A stretch of 64,000 bases of DNA, taken from positions 466,335-530,334 of the forward strand of contig NZ_CSTD01000003.1 of the NCBI RefSeq assembly GCF_001053185.1. The letters are read 5' to 3'. The translations under genes were made by a program, and so were the position numbers. Origin of the DNA: Mycobacterium bohemicum DSM 44277. Its GTDB lineage: Bacteria; Actinomycetota; Actinomycetes; Mycobacteriales; Mycobacteriaceae. Within the stretch, counting starts at the first letter, position 1; every line of letters begins with the position of its first letter. The notes under the pieces were generated by a model that worked only from the letters and a program-made list of their open reading frames with translations, was not told where the DNA came from and did not search any database. This document shows, in pieces, positions 55,985-64,000 of the stretch.

Positions 55985-56254
55985 ATGAAAGCGAAGGCGG
56001 GGGACTGGCTCGTGGTCAAGAGCGGCACGGTCGGGCATGGCGACGTGCGCGGGTTGGTCACGGACGTGCGCTCGCCCGATGGCGAGCCGCCGTTCCGGGT
56101 CCGGTGGCTCACCACCGGCGAGGAGACCACCATCTTCCCGGGGCCGGACGCGATCGTCGTCACGGCCGCCGAGCAGGAGGCCGCCGACGAGCGGGCGCGG
56201 GCGCGCTTCGCCGCGGTGCAGTCCGCCATCCGGGAGCGTGCACACGGCGCCTGA
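55985..56254 (+). CDS. DUF1918 protein, Rv0569-like
   Basis: The 89-residue DUF1918 protein begins AKAGDWLVVKSGTVG and continues RGLVTDVRSPDGEPPFRVRW and FPGPDAIVV, then a helical tail ERARARFAAVQSAI. It is very close in layout to the DosR-induced Rv0569. The SH3-like barrel may bind nucleic acid; function unknown. GGAGGGAG precedes the start, and a GTG lies directly before the ATG. Confidence 0.87.
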   Translation: MKAKAGDWLVVKSGTVGHGDVRGLVTDVRSPDGEPPFRVRWLTTGEETTIFPGPDAIVVTAAEQEAADERARARFAAVQSAIRERAHGA

Positions 56255-56263
56255 ACCCCGCGG

Positions 56264-56283
56264 TCAGTGACTTCGGACCCTAG
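56264..56283 (+). promoter_or_regulatory. Candidate DosR box
   Basis: TCAGTGACTTCGGACCCTAG has the core GACTTCGGACCC of DosR sites. It is 56 bases before the small gene at 56339, a suitable distance. Confidence 0.55.
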
Positions 56284-56338
56284 CGGCGCCCTCACACCAT
56301 CGCGACGATGAGGTCATCCCGCACGCAGAGGAAGTGAA

Positions 56339-56578
56339 ATGGCTGCTATCGCAGGCGGTCCGCTGTTCTTGACCGATGCCGACGTCGACGGGCTGGCGGT
56401 CGACTTCCTGAATTCGCCCTTCGCCGACGACATTTCTCCCGACTGGTCCCTGGACCGGCGCCTCGACGGCTTCCTGCGCCACCGCTGCCTGGTCCCGCTC
56501 ATCGACGATGTGTCGGCCTACGACCTCGTCCGCGACCGGGTCATGTCCTACCTCGGCGCGGTGCACGGACGGGGCTGA
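56339..56578 (+). CDS. Small hypothetical protein, putative DosR-regulon member
   Basis: The 79-residue protein has a front part LFLTDADVDGLAVDFLNSPF and a helical rear part (LVRDRVMSYLGAVHG). It has no cysteines in CxxC form and no membrane segment. A ribosome site (AGAGGAAG) precedes the ATG. I do not recognise the family. The DosR-like box upstream and the neighbours suggest a role in hypoxia. Confidence 0.7.
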   Translation: MAAIAGGPLFLTDADVDGLAVDFLNSPFADDISPDWSLDRRLDGFLRHRCLVPLIDDVSAYDLVRDRVMSYLGAVHGRG

Positions 56579-56610
56579 GCGCGCCGGCGAGCCGACGAAC
56601 GACCCGCGAG

Positions 56611-56630
56611 CGCGGGACTTCGGTCCCTAT
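56611..56630 (+). promoter_or_regulatory. DosR box before the Rv2030c-pfkB-usp-dosR run
   Basis: CGCGGGACTTCGGTCCCTAT is the best DosR site in the window: GGGACTTCGGTCCC matches the consensus except at two central positions. It lies 134 bases before 56745 and would drive a long same-strand run of genes up to dosR. Confidence 0.72.
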
Positions 56631-56744
56631 CGCCGGACGTTCGACCGCTGGTCGGATGGGTGGAGAAGGTGACCTCGAAGGTCCGGCGACGATGTAGGAG
56701 ACACCGATGGGCATCCTTTCGATGAGCACGCGTGGGGGCACGCC

Positions 56745-58778
56745 ATGACCAGGGCGGCCGACGTCGGCCGGCAGGCGCCAAGGCGGGTGTTTCGCGACCG
56801 CGGCGAGGCCGGGCGGGTGCTGGCCGACCTGCTCGGCGCCTACCGCGATCGCCCGGACGTCATCGTCCTGGGCCTGGCCCGGGGCGGCGTACCCGTCGCA
56901 TGGGAGGTCGCGGCCGCGTTGCACGCCCCGCTGGACGCGTTCATCGTGCGCAAACTGGGTGTGCCAGGCCACGAGGAGTTCGCGTTCGGGGCGCTGGCCA
57001 GCGGGGGCCGCGTCGTGGTCAACGACGACGTCGTGCGCGGTCTGCGGATCAATCCCCAAGACCTGCGCGCCGTCGCCGAGCGGGAGGGCCGGGAGCTGAT
57101 CCGGCGCGAGGCCGCCTACCGCGACGGACGTCCGCCCGTCGAGGTGACCGGCAGGACCGTCATCCTGGTCGACGATGGATTGGCAACGGGCGCAAGCATG
57201 TTGGCGGCCGTTCAGGCTTTGCGTGAAGCCGAGCCGTCCGGCATCGTCATCGCGGTGCCGGCGGCCCCCGAGTCGACCTGCCGGGAGTTCGCCGGGATCG
57301 TCGACGATGTCGTCTGCGCCAGCATGCCCACCCCCTTCCTCGCCGTCGGCGAGTCGTTCTGGGATTTCCGGCAGGTCACCGACGACGAGGTCTGTCGGCT
57401 GCTGGCCACCCCCACGACCGGGGTGCCGGCGAAGCCGGCGGCCCACACGCCGGCCGAGGTGATCGGCGCCGTCGCGATCGACGCACCCGGCGGCGTGCCC
57501 CCGCGCGAGGCGCTCGCCGAGCTGATCGGGGACGCGCGGATCGTGCTGATCGGGGAGAGCTCGCACGGCACCCACGAGTTCTACGAGGCGCGGGCGCAGA
57601 TCACCAAATGGCTGATCGAGGAGAAGGGCTTCTGCGCCGTGGCCGCCGAGGCCGACTGGCCCGACGCCTATCGGGCGAACCGCTACGTGCGCGGGCTCGG
57701 CGACGACACCGGCGCCGACGAGGCGTTGAGCGGCTTCGAGCGCTTCCCCGCGTGGATGTGGCGCAACACCGTCGTCCGCGACTTCGTCGACTGGCTGCGC
57801 GGCCGCAACCGGCGTTCGGGCGCGCAGCGCCAGGCCGGCTTCTACGGCCTGGACCTCTACAGCCTGCACCGGTCGATGCACGAGGTGATCGCCTATCTCG
57901 ACCGGGTCGACCCCAAGGCGGCCGCGCGGGCGCGGGAGCGGTACGGCTGCTTCGACCACACGTCGGCCGACGACGGTCAGGCCTACGGCTACGCCGCGGC
58001 GTTCGGGGCGGGCCCGTCCTGCGAGCGCGAAGCCGTCGAGCAACTGGTGGAGATCCAGCGCAACGCGCTTGAATACGCGCGCCGGGACGGGCTGCTCGCC
58101 GAGGACGACCTGTTCTACGCGGAGCGCAACGCGCAGACCGTGCGCGACGCCGAGGTGTACTACCGGGCCATGTTCAGCGGGCGGGTCAACTCGTGGAACC
58201 TGCGCGACCAGCACATGGCCGACACGCTCGAGGCGCTGCTGAACCACCTCGACCGCCACCGGGACGCGCCGCCCGCCCGAATCGTGGTGTGGGCGCACAA
58301 CTCTCACGTCGGCGACGCGCGCGCCACCGAGGTGAGCGCCGACGGGCAGCTCACGCTGGGCCAACTGGCCCGTCAGCGGTTCGGCGACCGGGCGCGGCTG
58401 ATCGGTTTCAGCACCTACACGGGCACCGTCACCGCCGCCGGTGACTGGGGCGGCGTCGCGGAGCGCAAGGCCGTGCGCCCCGCGCTGGCCGGCAGCATCG
58501 AAGAACTGCTGCACCAGACCGGCAGGGACGCCTTCCTGACGTCGGCGCTGCTGACCCCCGAGGCCGCGGACCCGCTGAGCGCCGTCCGGTTGGGCCGGGC
58601 CATCGGCGTGATCTATCGGCCCGAGACCGAGCGGCAAAGCCACTACTTCCACGTCCGCCCGGCCGACCAATTCGACGCGATGATCCATATCGACACCACC
58701 CGGGCGCTGGAGCCCCTCGAGGTGACCAGCCTGTGGATCGCCGGCGAAACACCCGAGACGTATCCGAGCGGCCTGTAG
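56745..58778 (+). CDS. Phosphoribosyltransferase - erythromycin-esterase-like fusion
   Basis: The 677-residue protein corresponds to Rv2030c (DosR regulon). Residues about 15-215 are a type I phosphoribosyltransferase with the PRPP loop [14 protein letters not shown]. Residues about 230-677 are an erythromycin-esterase-like domain with [14 protein letters not shown] and the later [10 protein letters not shown]. Neither activity has been shown for the family to my knowledge. It is likely cotranscribed with pfkB, 18 bases downstream. Confidence 0.92.
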   Translation: MTRAADVGRQAPRRVFRDRGEAGRVLADLLGAYRDRPDVIVLGLARGGVPVAWEVAAALHAPLDAFIVRKLGVPGHEEFAFGALASGGRVVVNDDVVRGLRINPQDLRAVAEREGRELIRREAAYRDGRPPVEVTGRTVILVDDGLATGASMLAAVQALREAEPSGIVIAVPAAPESTCREFAGIVDDVVCASMPTPFLAVGESFWDFRQVTDDEVCRLLATPTTGVPAKPAAHTPAEVIGAVAIDAPGGVPPREALAELIGDARIVLIGESSHGTHEFYEARAQITKWLIEEKGFCAVAAEADWPDAYRANRYVRGLGDDTGADEALSGFERFPAWMWRNTVVRDFVDWLRGRNRRSGAQRQAGFYGLDLYSLHRSMHEVIAYLDRVDPKAAARARERYGCFDHTSADDGQAYGYAAAFGAGPSCEREAVEQLVEIQRNALEYARRDGLLAEDDLFYAERNAQTVRDAEVYYRAMFSGRVNSWNLRDQHMADTLEALLNHLDRHRDAPPARIVVWAHNSHVGDARATEVSADGQLTLGQLARQRFGDRARLIGFSTYTGTVTAAGDWGGVAERKAVRPALAGSIEELLHQTGRDAFLTSALLTPEAADPLSAVRLGRAIGVIYRPETERQSHYFHVRPADQFDAMIHIDTTRALEPLEVTSLWIAGETPETYPSGL

Positions 58779-58796
58779 CCGGCGAAAGGCCATGCC

Positions 58797-59777
58797 ATGA
58801 CCATGCCGGCCGACCCGACCGCGAACCGACCGCGGATCGTGACGCTGACCATGAACCCGGCGCTCGACATCACGACCAGCGTCGAGGTGGTGCGCCCGAC
58901 CGACAAACTGCGCTGCTCGGCCACGCGCTATGACCCCGGCGGGGGCGGCATCAACGTCGCCCGCGTCGCCCACGTGCTCGGCGGGTCGGTGTTCGCGGTG
59001 TTCCCCGCCGGCGGCTCGCACGGCGGCCACATGACCCGGCTGCTCAGCGACGCGGGGGTGCCCTTCGCGGAGATCCCGATCCGCGCGGCGACGCGGGAAA
59101 GCTTCACCGTCAACGAGACCAGCAGCGGCGAGCAGTACCGGTTCGTCCTGCCCGGTCCGCACCTGAGTCCGCACGAACAGGGACGCTGCCTGCAGGAGCT
59201 GCGGATCGCGGCGCGGTCGTCGGAGTTCGTGGTGGCCAGCGGCAGCCTGCCGCCGGGCGTGCCCACCGACTTCTACCAGCGGGTCGCCGACATGTGCGGG
59301 CAGCTGGGCGTGCGCCTCATCCTGGACACCTCGGGCGGCGGCCTGCGGCAGGTCTCCTCCGGGGTTTTCCTCCTCAAGGCCAGCCTGCGGGAGCTGCGGG
59401 AATGCGTCGGGCGGCCGCTGGACACCGAGGCCGAGCAGTTGGCCGCCGCGCGCGAGCTCATCGAGCGTGGCCGCGCGGAGGTGGTGTTGGTCTCGTTGGG
59501 CGCGGCGGGCGCGCTGCTCGCGACCGGCCATGCGGCCCAACGCTTCCCGTCGATCCCGATGCCGAGCGGGAGCGGTGTGGGGGCCGGTGACGCGATGGTC
59601 GGGGCGATCGCGGTGGGGCTCTGTCGCGGGTGGCCACTGGTCAAGTCGGTGGCTCTGGGGGTCGCGGCGGGCGCGGCGATGCTGATGACGCCCGGCACCG
59701 CGGTCTGCCCACGCGCGGAGGTGGAGCGGCTGTTCGAGCTGGTCCCCGAGCCCACGGACATCGGCGCGGGCGCCTAG
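58797..59777 (+). CDS. pfkB: 6-phosphofructokinase PfkB
   Basis: The 326-residue PfkB/ribokinase-family sugar kinase corresponds to Rv2029c. It has the first signature GGGGINVARVAHVLGG and the second signature GVGAGDAMVGA with the catalytic Asp. TMNPALDITT at the start matches minor phosphofructokinases, which phosphorylate fructose-6-phosphate or tagatose-6-phosphate. In M. tuberculosis it is induced by DosR. It is preceded by the Rv2030c-like gene and followed by a universal stress protein. Confidence 0.93.
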   Translation: MTMPADPTANRPRIVTLTMNPALDITTSVEVVRPTDKLRCSATRYDPGGGGINVARVAHVLGGSVFAVFPAGGSHGGHMTRLLSDAGVPFAEIPIRAATRESFTVNETSSGEQYRFVLPGPHLSPHEQGRCLQELRIAARSSEFVVASGSLPPGVPTDFYQRVADMCGQLGVRLILDTSGGGLRQVSSGVFLLKASLRELRECVGRPLDTEAEQLAAARELIERGRAEVVLVSLGAAGALLATGHAAQRFPSIPMPSGSGVGAGDAMVGAIAVGLCRGWPLVKSVALGVAAGAAMLMTPGTAVCPRAEVERLFELVPEPTDIGAGA

Positions 59778-59915
59778 GCCCCCGCTTGCGGACCGAACGC
59801 CGGTGGCGGCCCCGCCGGCCAGCGGGACGAACGGCATTCCAGATGAGGCCTAACGACCCCTCCGCGCGGCGATCCGGCGCAATAGCCTGGACCCAAGCCA
59901 ATCGGTAGGAGCGAC

Positions 59916-60698
59916 ATGAACCAGCTGGACGCCAAGTCAGTGGTCGTGGGCATCAACGGCTCCCAGGCCGCGGTCAACGCCGCCAAGTGGGCGGTCGACG
60001 AGGCGATCGGCCGCCAGTTGCCCCTTCGCCTCGTCTATGTCATCGCCCGGCGCGAGGCGCACGACAGCCCGGCGCCGCCGTCCGAATGGGAGCTCGAACG
60101 CGCCGAAATGGCGCTCGCGCAGGCGGAAAGCGCGGTGATGAGCGCCACCGGCGAGCGCGGCAAGCCCGTCGAGATCGAGACGGCGATCCTGTCCGGGGAT
60201 CCGGCGCAGGTGCTGATCGACGAGTCCCTGGCGACGGCCATGGTGTGCGTGGGAACCGCCAGGCGGGGATGGGCGTCCGACGGATTGCTGGGGCCGACCG
60301 CCGCCGGCCTGGTGGCCAGCGCGCACTGCCCGGTGGCGATCATCCGCACCAATCCCGACGGGTCGCCGACCGAACTCGGGGTGATCGCGGTGGTCCTCAA
60401 CGACGAGCCGGACAACGACGAGGTCGTGCACCAGGCCATGGAAGAGGGGCGGCGGCGGCACGCCACCGTGCGACAGATCGACCGCCGGCTGGACAGCTGG
60501 GTGCGGCGCTACCCCGATGTGCACGTGGAAACCGTCGCCGCCGGCACGGGCCTGAGGTCGAGCGGAAAGGCCGGCCACGCAATCGAACTGGCGGTGGTGG
60601 GCAGCGCGGAAGGGGAGCGGATGGCCGAACTGGCCACGCCGAACTGCCATCCGATCCTGGGATATCCGGACTGCTCGGTGCTTGTGGTCCGCCACTAG
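59916..60698 (+). CDS. Universal stress protein, Rv2028c-like
   Basis: The 260-residue protein starts with a complete Usp domain (VVVGINGSQAAVNAAKWAVD, VCVGTARRGWASDG, CPVAIIRT) and has a second, weaker Usp-like half (GVIAVVLNDEPDNDEVVHQA) whose C-terminal strand is CSVLVVRH. This layout is that of DosR-regulon Usp proteins such as Rv2028c. ATP binding is likely in the first half only. A 138-base gap separates it from pfkB; it contains only a weak GGGACGAACGG motif. Confidence 0.9.
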   Translation: MNQLDAKSVVVGINGSQAAVNAAKWAVDEAIGRQLPLRLVYVIARREAHDSPAPPSEWELERAEMALAQAESAVMSATGERGKPVEIETAILSGDPAQVLIDESLATAMVCVGTARRGWASDGLLGPTAAGLVASAHCPVAIIRTNPDGSPTELGVIAVVLNDEPDNDEVVHQAMEEGRRRHATVRQIDRRLDSWVRRYPDVHVETVAAGTGLRSSGKAGHAIELAVVGSAEGERMAELATPNCHPILGYPDCSVLVVRH

Positions 60699-60710
60699 AA
60701 CCCGGCCCGC

Positions 60711-61541
60711 ATGAACGAGTCAGCCAAGCCGCAGCCGGTCGTCGTGGGTGTCGACGGGTCCAAGGCGGCGATTCGGGCGGCGCTCTGGGCGGTGGATGAG
60801 GCGGTCAGTCGCGACGTCCCGCTGCGCCTGCTGCACGCGATCGAGGACGCCGAAAGCGGCGGCGCCCCGGCCGACACCGCCCTCCGGCAGGCCCGCACCG
60901 CGATCGAGGCCGCCGGCGCCCAGGTCAAGGTGGAGAGCGAAACCGTGCAGGGCCCCGCGGTCGGGTCGCTGATCCGCGCCTCGGCTGCGGCCGCCATGGT
61001 CTGCGTCGGAGCGGTCGGGCTGCGGCACTTCCAGGCGGGGCGGGTGGGCTCGACGGCCGCGGCACTGGCCGTGTCGGCGCGCTGCCCCGTGGCCGTCATC
61101 CGCGGCCACGACCACCACCCGCGCCCGTCGGCCGACGACATCGTCGTCGAGGTGGAGGAGGCCGCCGACAACGGCGGCCTGCTCAGGGCCGCCGCCGAGG
61201 AAGCCCGGCTGCGCGGCGCGGCCGTCCGCGCGCTGGTCTGCCGGCGGGGCGAGCCGGGCGAGCCGGTGGTCGCCGATACCGAAAGCGATCGGCGGGCGCT
61301 GGCCGACCTCGACAGGCGGCTGGCGACGTGGAAGCGGCGCTACCCGGAAGTGCGGGTGGAGCCGGTCGCGGTGCACCGCAGCCTGCTGGAGTACGTGGCC
61401 GGCAGCCGCCGCGGCATCGGGTTGGTGATCGTCGGCGCCCGCAACCGTGCGCACCTCGCCGAGTTGGTCGGACCGGCCGGCAGCGCCGTGCTCCAGGACG
61501 CCGGCTGCTCGTTGCTCATCGTCAATCGGCAGCACATGTGA
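60711..61541 (+). CDS. Universal stress protein, Rv3134c-like
   Basis: The 276-residue tandem Usp protein begins VVVGVDGSKAAIRAALWAVD and has CVGAVGLRHFQAGRVGS. The second half ends with SLLIVNRQHM. It stands directly upstream of dosR, as Rv3134c does in M. tuberculosis, and its sequence is of that type. Only 12 bases separate it from the preceding Usp gene, so they share a transcript. The weak GACCTTCGGGCC after its stop could be a DosR autoregulation site. Confidence 0.9.
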   Translation: MNESAKPQPVVVGVDGSKAAIRAALWAVDEAVSRDVPLRLLHAIEDAESGGAPADTALRQARTAIEAAGAQVKVESETVQGPAVGSLIRASAAAAMVCVGAVGLRHFQAGRVGSTAAALAVSARCPVAVIRGHDHHPRPSADDIVVEVEEAADNGGLLRAAAEEARLRGAAVRALVCRRGEPGEPVVADTESDRRALADLDRRLATWKRRYPEVRVEPVAVHRSLLEYVAGSRRGIGLVIVGARNRAHLAELVGPAGSAVLQDAGCSLLIVNRQHM

Positions 61542-61639
61542 CCTTCGGGCCATGATGGGGGTGTGAAATATTGATTCGGTCGTTTGGCACCACCGCGGCG
61601 CGGACCGCGTTGCCAACCGGCCGGCAGGAGGGGTTCGTC

Positions 61640-62311
61640 ATGGTGAAGGTTTTCCTGGTCGACGACCACGAAGTCGTGCGGCGCGGTCTCGCCGACCTGC
61701 TGGCGTCGGATCCCGAACTCGAGATCGTCGGGGAGGCCGGCTCCGTCTCCGAGGCGAAGGCGAGGATCCCGGCGTTGCAGCCCGACGTCGCGGTGCTCGA
61801 CGTGCGCCTTCCCGACGGGAACGGGATCGAGCTGTGCCGCGACCTGGTGTCCGACCACCCGGACCTGCGCTGCCTGATGCTCACGTCGTTCACCTCGGAC
61901 GAGGCGATGCTCGAGGCCATCCTCGCCGGGGCCAGCGGCTACGTCGTCAAGGACATCAAGGGCATGGAGCTGGCCCACGCCATCAAGGAGGTCGGCGCCG
62001 GCAAGTCCCTGCTGGACAACCGGGCGGCGGCCGCGCTGATGGCCAAGCTGCGGGGCGCCGCCGAGCGGGAAGACCCGCTGTCCGGGCTGACCGAACAGGA
62101 ACGAACGCTGCTGGGGCTGCTCAGTGAAGGTCTGACCAACAGGCAGATCGCCGCGCGGATGTTCCTCGCCGAGAAGACGGTGAAGAACTACGTGTCGCGG
62201 TTGCTGGCGAAGCTGGGTATGGAGCGTCGGACCCAGGCCGCGGTGTTCGCGTCGAGGCTCGGCCCGCACCCCGGCCAGGCCAACAGCCCCTCGTCGGCGC
62301 AGCCGGACTGA
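61640..62311 (+). CDS. dosR: Dormancy response regulator DosR (DevR)
   Basis: The 223-residue NarL/LuxR-type response regulator has [17 protein letters not shown] and the phospho-acceptor Asp54 in [14 protein letters not shown]. Its DNA-binding domain includes [15 protein letters not shown] and [20 protein letters not shown], nearly identical to M. tuberculosis DosR. It controls the hypoxia/NO/CO dormancy regulon. ATG 61640 follows AGGAGGGG. The C-terminal tail ([16 protein letters not shown]) is longer and different. The kinase gene lies 226 bases downstream. Confidence 0.96.
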   Translation: MVKVFLVDDHEVVRRGLADLLASDPELEIVGEAGSVSEAKARIPALQPDVAVLDVRLPDGNGIELCRDLVSDHPDLRCLMLTSFTSDEAMLEAILAGASGYVVKDIKGMELAHAIKEVGAGKSLLDNRAAAALMAKLRGAAEREDPLSGLTEQERTLLGLLSEGLTNRQIAARMFLAEKTVKNYVSRLLAKLGMERRTQAAVFASRLGPHPGQANSPSSAQPD

Positions 62312-62537
62312 CCGGCAACCCGCACCGACGCGCGCCCCGGCCCCGGATCGGGTTTGCTGGCGGACCCGGCGCCCGCGCCCCGCGTCGTCGGCGCCGGTCC
62401 CGGGCACCGTCCTAGGCGCCGCGACCGGTCCGGGCTAAGCTGGTGGTGGCATTTGCGCTGTGTACGTGACATGTCGCACAGCCCATGGGGCCCCCAAGTG
62501 GTCCTAGCCCTGAGCATGTCGTGGAGGTTTTGTCGGG

Positions 62538-64000
62538 GTGACCGACAAGGGTACGGGTTCGGCGTTCGCCGGGCTGGGACAGCGTGGGCTGGTCAACAGG
62601 ATGCACGCGCAACTCGATGAGTTGCTGGCGGCCCGCGACCAGATGGAGCAATTGCTGCGCGTCTTCGTCGAGATCGGCTCCAATCTCGACCTCGACGCGA
62701 CCTTGCACCGGATCATCGCCGCCGCCCGCGAGTTGACGGCCGCCCCGTACGGCGCCCTGGCCGTCCGCGATCCCGAGGGGAACCTGCTCTCGTTCGTGCA
62801 CGAGGGCATGGACGCCGACACGGTCGAGTGCATCGGACACCTCCCGGTGGGCAAGGGGGTGCTCAGCGTGTCCCTCCTCGACGAGCAGGCGCTGCGGATG
62901 GACGACCTGACCACGCACTCCGCCGCCGTCGGGTTTCCCGAGCACCACCCGCCCATGCGGGCCTTTCTCGCGGTGCCGATCACCATCCGCGGGACGGTGT
63001 TCGGCAACCTCTACCTGACCCACGTCGGCCCCGATCGGGTGTTCTCCGAAGCCGACGAGGTCGCCGCGCGCGCGCTGGCCTATGCGGCCGCCGTGGCCAT
63101 CGACAACGCCCAGCTCTTCGAACGCGAGCGCACAGCGACGAAGTGGATGGAGGCCAGCCGCGAGATCACCACCGCGCTGCTGTCCGGCGCGGCGCCGCAC
63201 CGCCGGCCGCTGCAGATGATCGCCGAACGCGCGCTCGTGCTCACCGAGGCCGAGCAGGCGATCGTGCTGGTGCCCGCGGACGCCGACGTGCCCGACGACG
63301 AGGTCGCCACGCTGGTGGTGTCCGCCGCGGTGGGCATCAACGCCGCGGAGGTGCTCGGCCGGCGAGTTCCGGTGGACGGCTCCACAAGCGGCGCCGTCTT
63401 CCGCTCCGGCGAGCCGCTCATCACCGAGGCGCTGCGCTACCCGATCGAGGCATTCACCGACGTCGGGCAGCGTCCGGCGATCGTGATGCCGCTGCGCGCC
63501 CACGACAACGTCGCGGGCGTGATCGCGATCGCCCGCGCCGCCGACCAGCCGCCGTTCAGCGAGAGCTACCTCGACCTGATGAGCGACTTCGCCACGCACG
63601 CCGCCATGGCACTCGTGCTGGCGTCGGCCCGCGAGAATTCCCGGCAGCTCGCCATCCTCGCCGAGCGCGAGCGCATCGCCCACGACCTGCACGACCACGT
63701 CATCCAGCGGCTGTTCGCCGCGGGCATGGACCTGCAGGGCACGCTGGCCAGGTCGCGCTCCCCGGAGGTGGCCGACCGGCTCAACCGCACGCTCGACGAC
63801 CTGCAGACCATCATCGAGGAGATCCGCACGACGATCTTCCAGCTCAAGGCCCCGCTGTCTAAGAACGGCGACTTCCGGCAGCGAATCCAGCGCGTGATCG
63901 CCGACCTGACCGAGAACCGGGACATCGTCACCACGGTCCGCATGCACGGGCCGATGACCGCCGTCGGCGGGGAGCTGGCCGAGCACGCCGAGGCCGTCAC
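62538..64000 (+). CDS. dosS: Dormancy sensor kinase DosS/DosT, truncated by window end
   Basis: About 487 codons are present and the gene continues past the edge. It starts at GTG (TDKGTGSAFAGL). Two GAF domains follow: the first, about residues 45-195, contains AAVGFPEHHPPMRAFL and RGTVFGNLYL, the heme-pocket region; the second lies about 215-370. The histidine-phosphoacceptor motif HDLHDHVIQRLF is near residues 382-393. The heme senses O2, NO and CO. Whether it is orthologous to DosS or DosT cannot be decided here; position beside dosR favours DosS. The ATP-binding domain is beyond the window. Confidence 0.93.
   Translation, partial: MTDKGTGSAFAGLGQRGLVNRMHAQLDELLAARDQMEQLLRVFVEIGSNLDLDATLHRIIAAARELTAAPYGALAVRDPEGNLLSFVHEGMDADTVECIGHLPVGKGVLSVSLLDEQALRMDDLTTHSAAVGFPEHHPPMRAFLAVPITIRGTVFGNLYLTHVGPDRVFSEADEVAARALAYAAAVAIDNAQLFERERTATKWMEASREITTALLSGAAPHRRPLQMIAERALVLTEAEQAIVLVPADADVPDDEVATLVVSAAVGINAAEVLGRRVPVDGSTSGAVFRSGEPLITEALRYPIEAFTDVGQRPAIVMPLRAHDNVAGVIAIARAADQPPFSESYLDLMSDFATHAAMALVLASARENSRQLAILAERERIAHDLHDHVIQRLFAAGMDLQGTLARSRSPEVADRLNRTLDDLQTIIEEIRTTIFQLKAPLSKNGDFRQRIQRVIADLTENRDIVTTVRMHGPMTAVGGELAEHAEAV

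Noticed and set aside
56541..59837. A 1098-codon open frame on the minus strand across the Rv2030c-like gene and pfkB
   Set aside because: Also a composition shadow; the plus-strand genes have full catalytic motifs and ribosome sites.

Overview
The window reads as chromosome of a slow-growing, nontuberculous Mycobacterium. It is very GC-rich, uses GTG starts often, and its first 20 kb follow, in inverted orientation, the Mycobacterium tuberculosis order Rv3208 to Rv3193c. Gene identities come from my recognition of protein families and motifs. No database search was run.

Region 1 (1-20.8 kb) is conserved core: a TetR start, a DUF3152 metalloprotease-like protein, moeZ, a kinase-like protein, an alkyltransferase-like protein, lipV, a wrecked adnA-adnB pair, a potassium channel, nudC, mycoredoxin, uvrD2, the whiB7 resistance regulator with its leader ORF and attenuator, an ABC1 kinase, a ThiF-like protein, a DUF2342 protein, a PDZ-Lon protein and a UPF0182 membrane protein.

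Region 2 (20.9-27.4 kb) is an accessory patch. A regulator remnant is followed by initiator tRNA-Met, whose 3' end has been hit and regenerated by an IS481-family element. Then come a large DUF4236/exonuclease/BRCT protein, a convergent PD-(D/E)XK nuclease with cysteine pairs, and a decayed tyrosine integrase. The two nucleases are a candidate uncharacterised system.

Region 3 (27.4-38.7 kb) is a catabolic cluster: cytochrome P450, ferredoxin, alcohol and aldehyde dehydrogenases, an amidohydrolase, two CoA-transferase genes (one a double-domain fusion), a SnoaL-like protein and a deazaflavin reductase, with a TetR regulator in the middle. Three promoters in it share an almost identical 19-bp palindrome lying on the -35 box, which defines a local regulon.

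Region 4 (39.9-64 kb) is a DosR dormancy supercluster. It holds Rv2628-, Rv1733c-, Rv0569- and Rv2030c-like genes, three Acg-type nitroreductases, a group 3b-type NiFe hydrogenase (hyhBGSL plus protease), an acetyl-CoA synthetase/2-oxoacid dehydrogenase/acyl carrier protein operon, pfkB, two universal stress proteins, dosR and a dosS/dosT-type sensor kinase cut by the window end. Several DosR-box-like palindromes sit where promoters are expected. Together these genes look like a hypoxia programme for redox disposal (H2, nitroreductases), carbon entry (acetate, 2-oxoacids) and signalling.

Several core genes carry deletions or frameshifts in extremely GC-rich stretches (adnA-adnB, uvrD2, UPF0182, an antiporter, a dehydrogenase E2). 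These may be real decay or assembly errors; the reads must decide.
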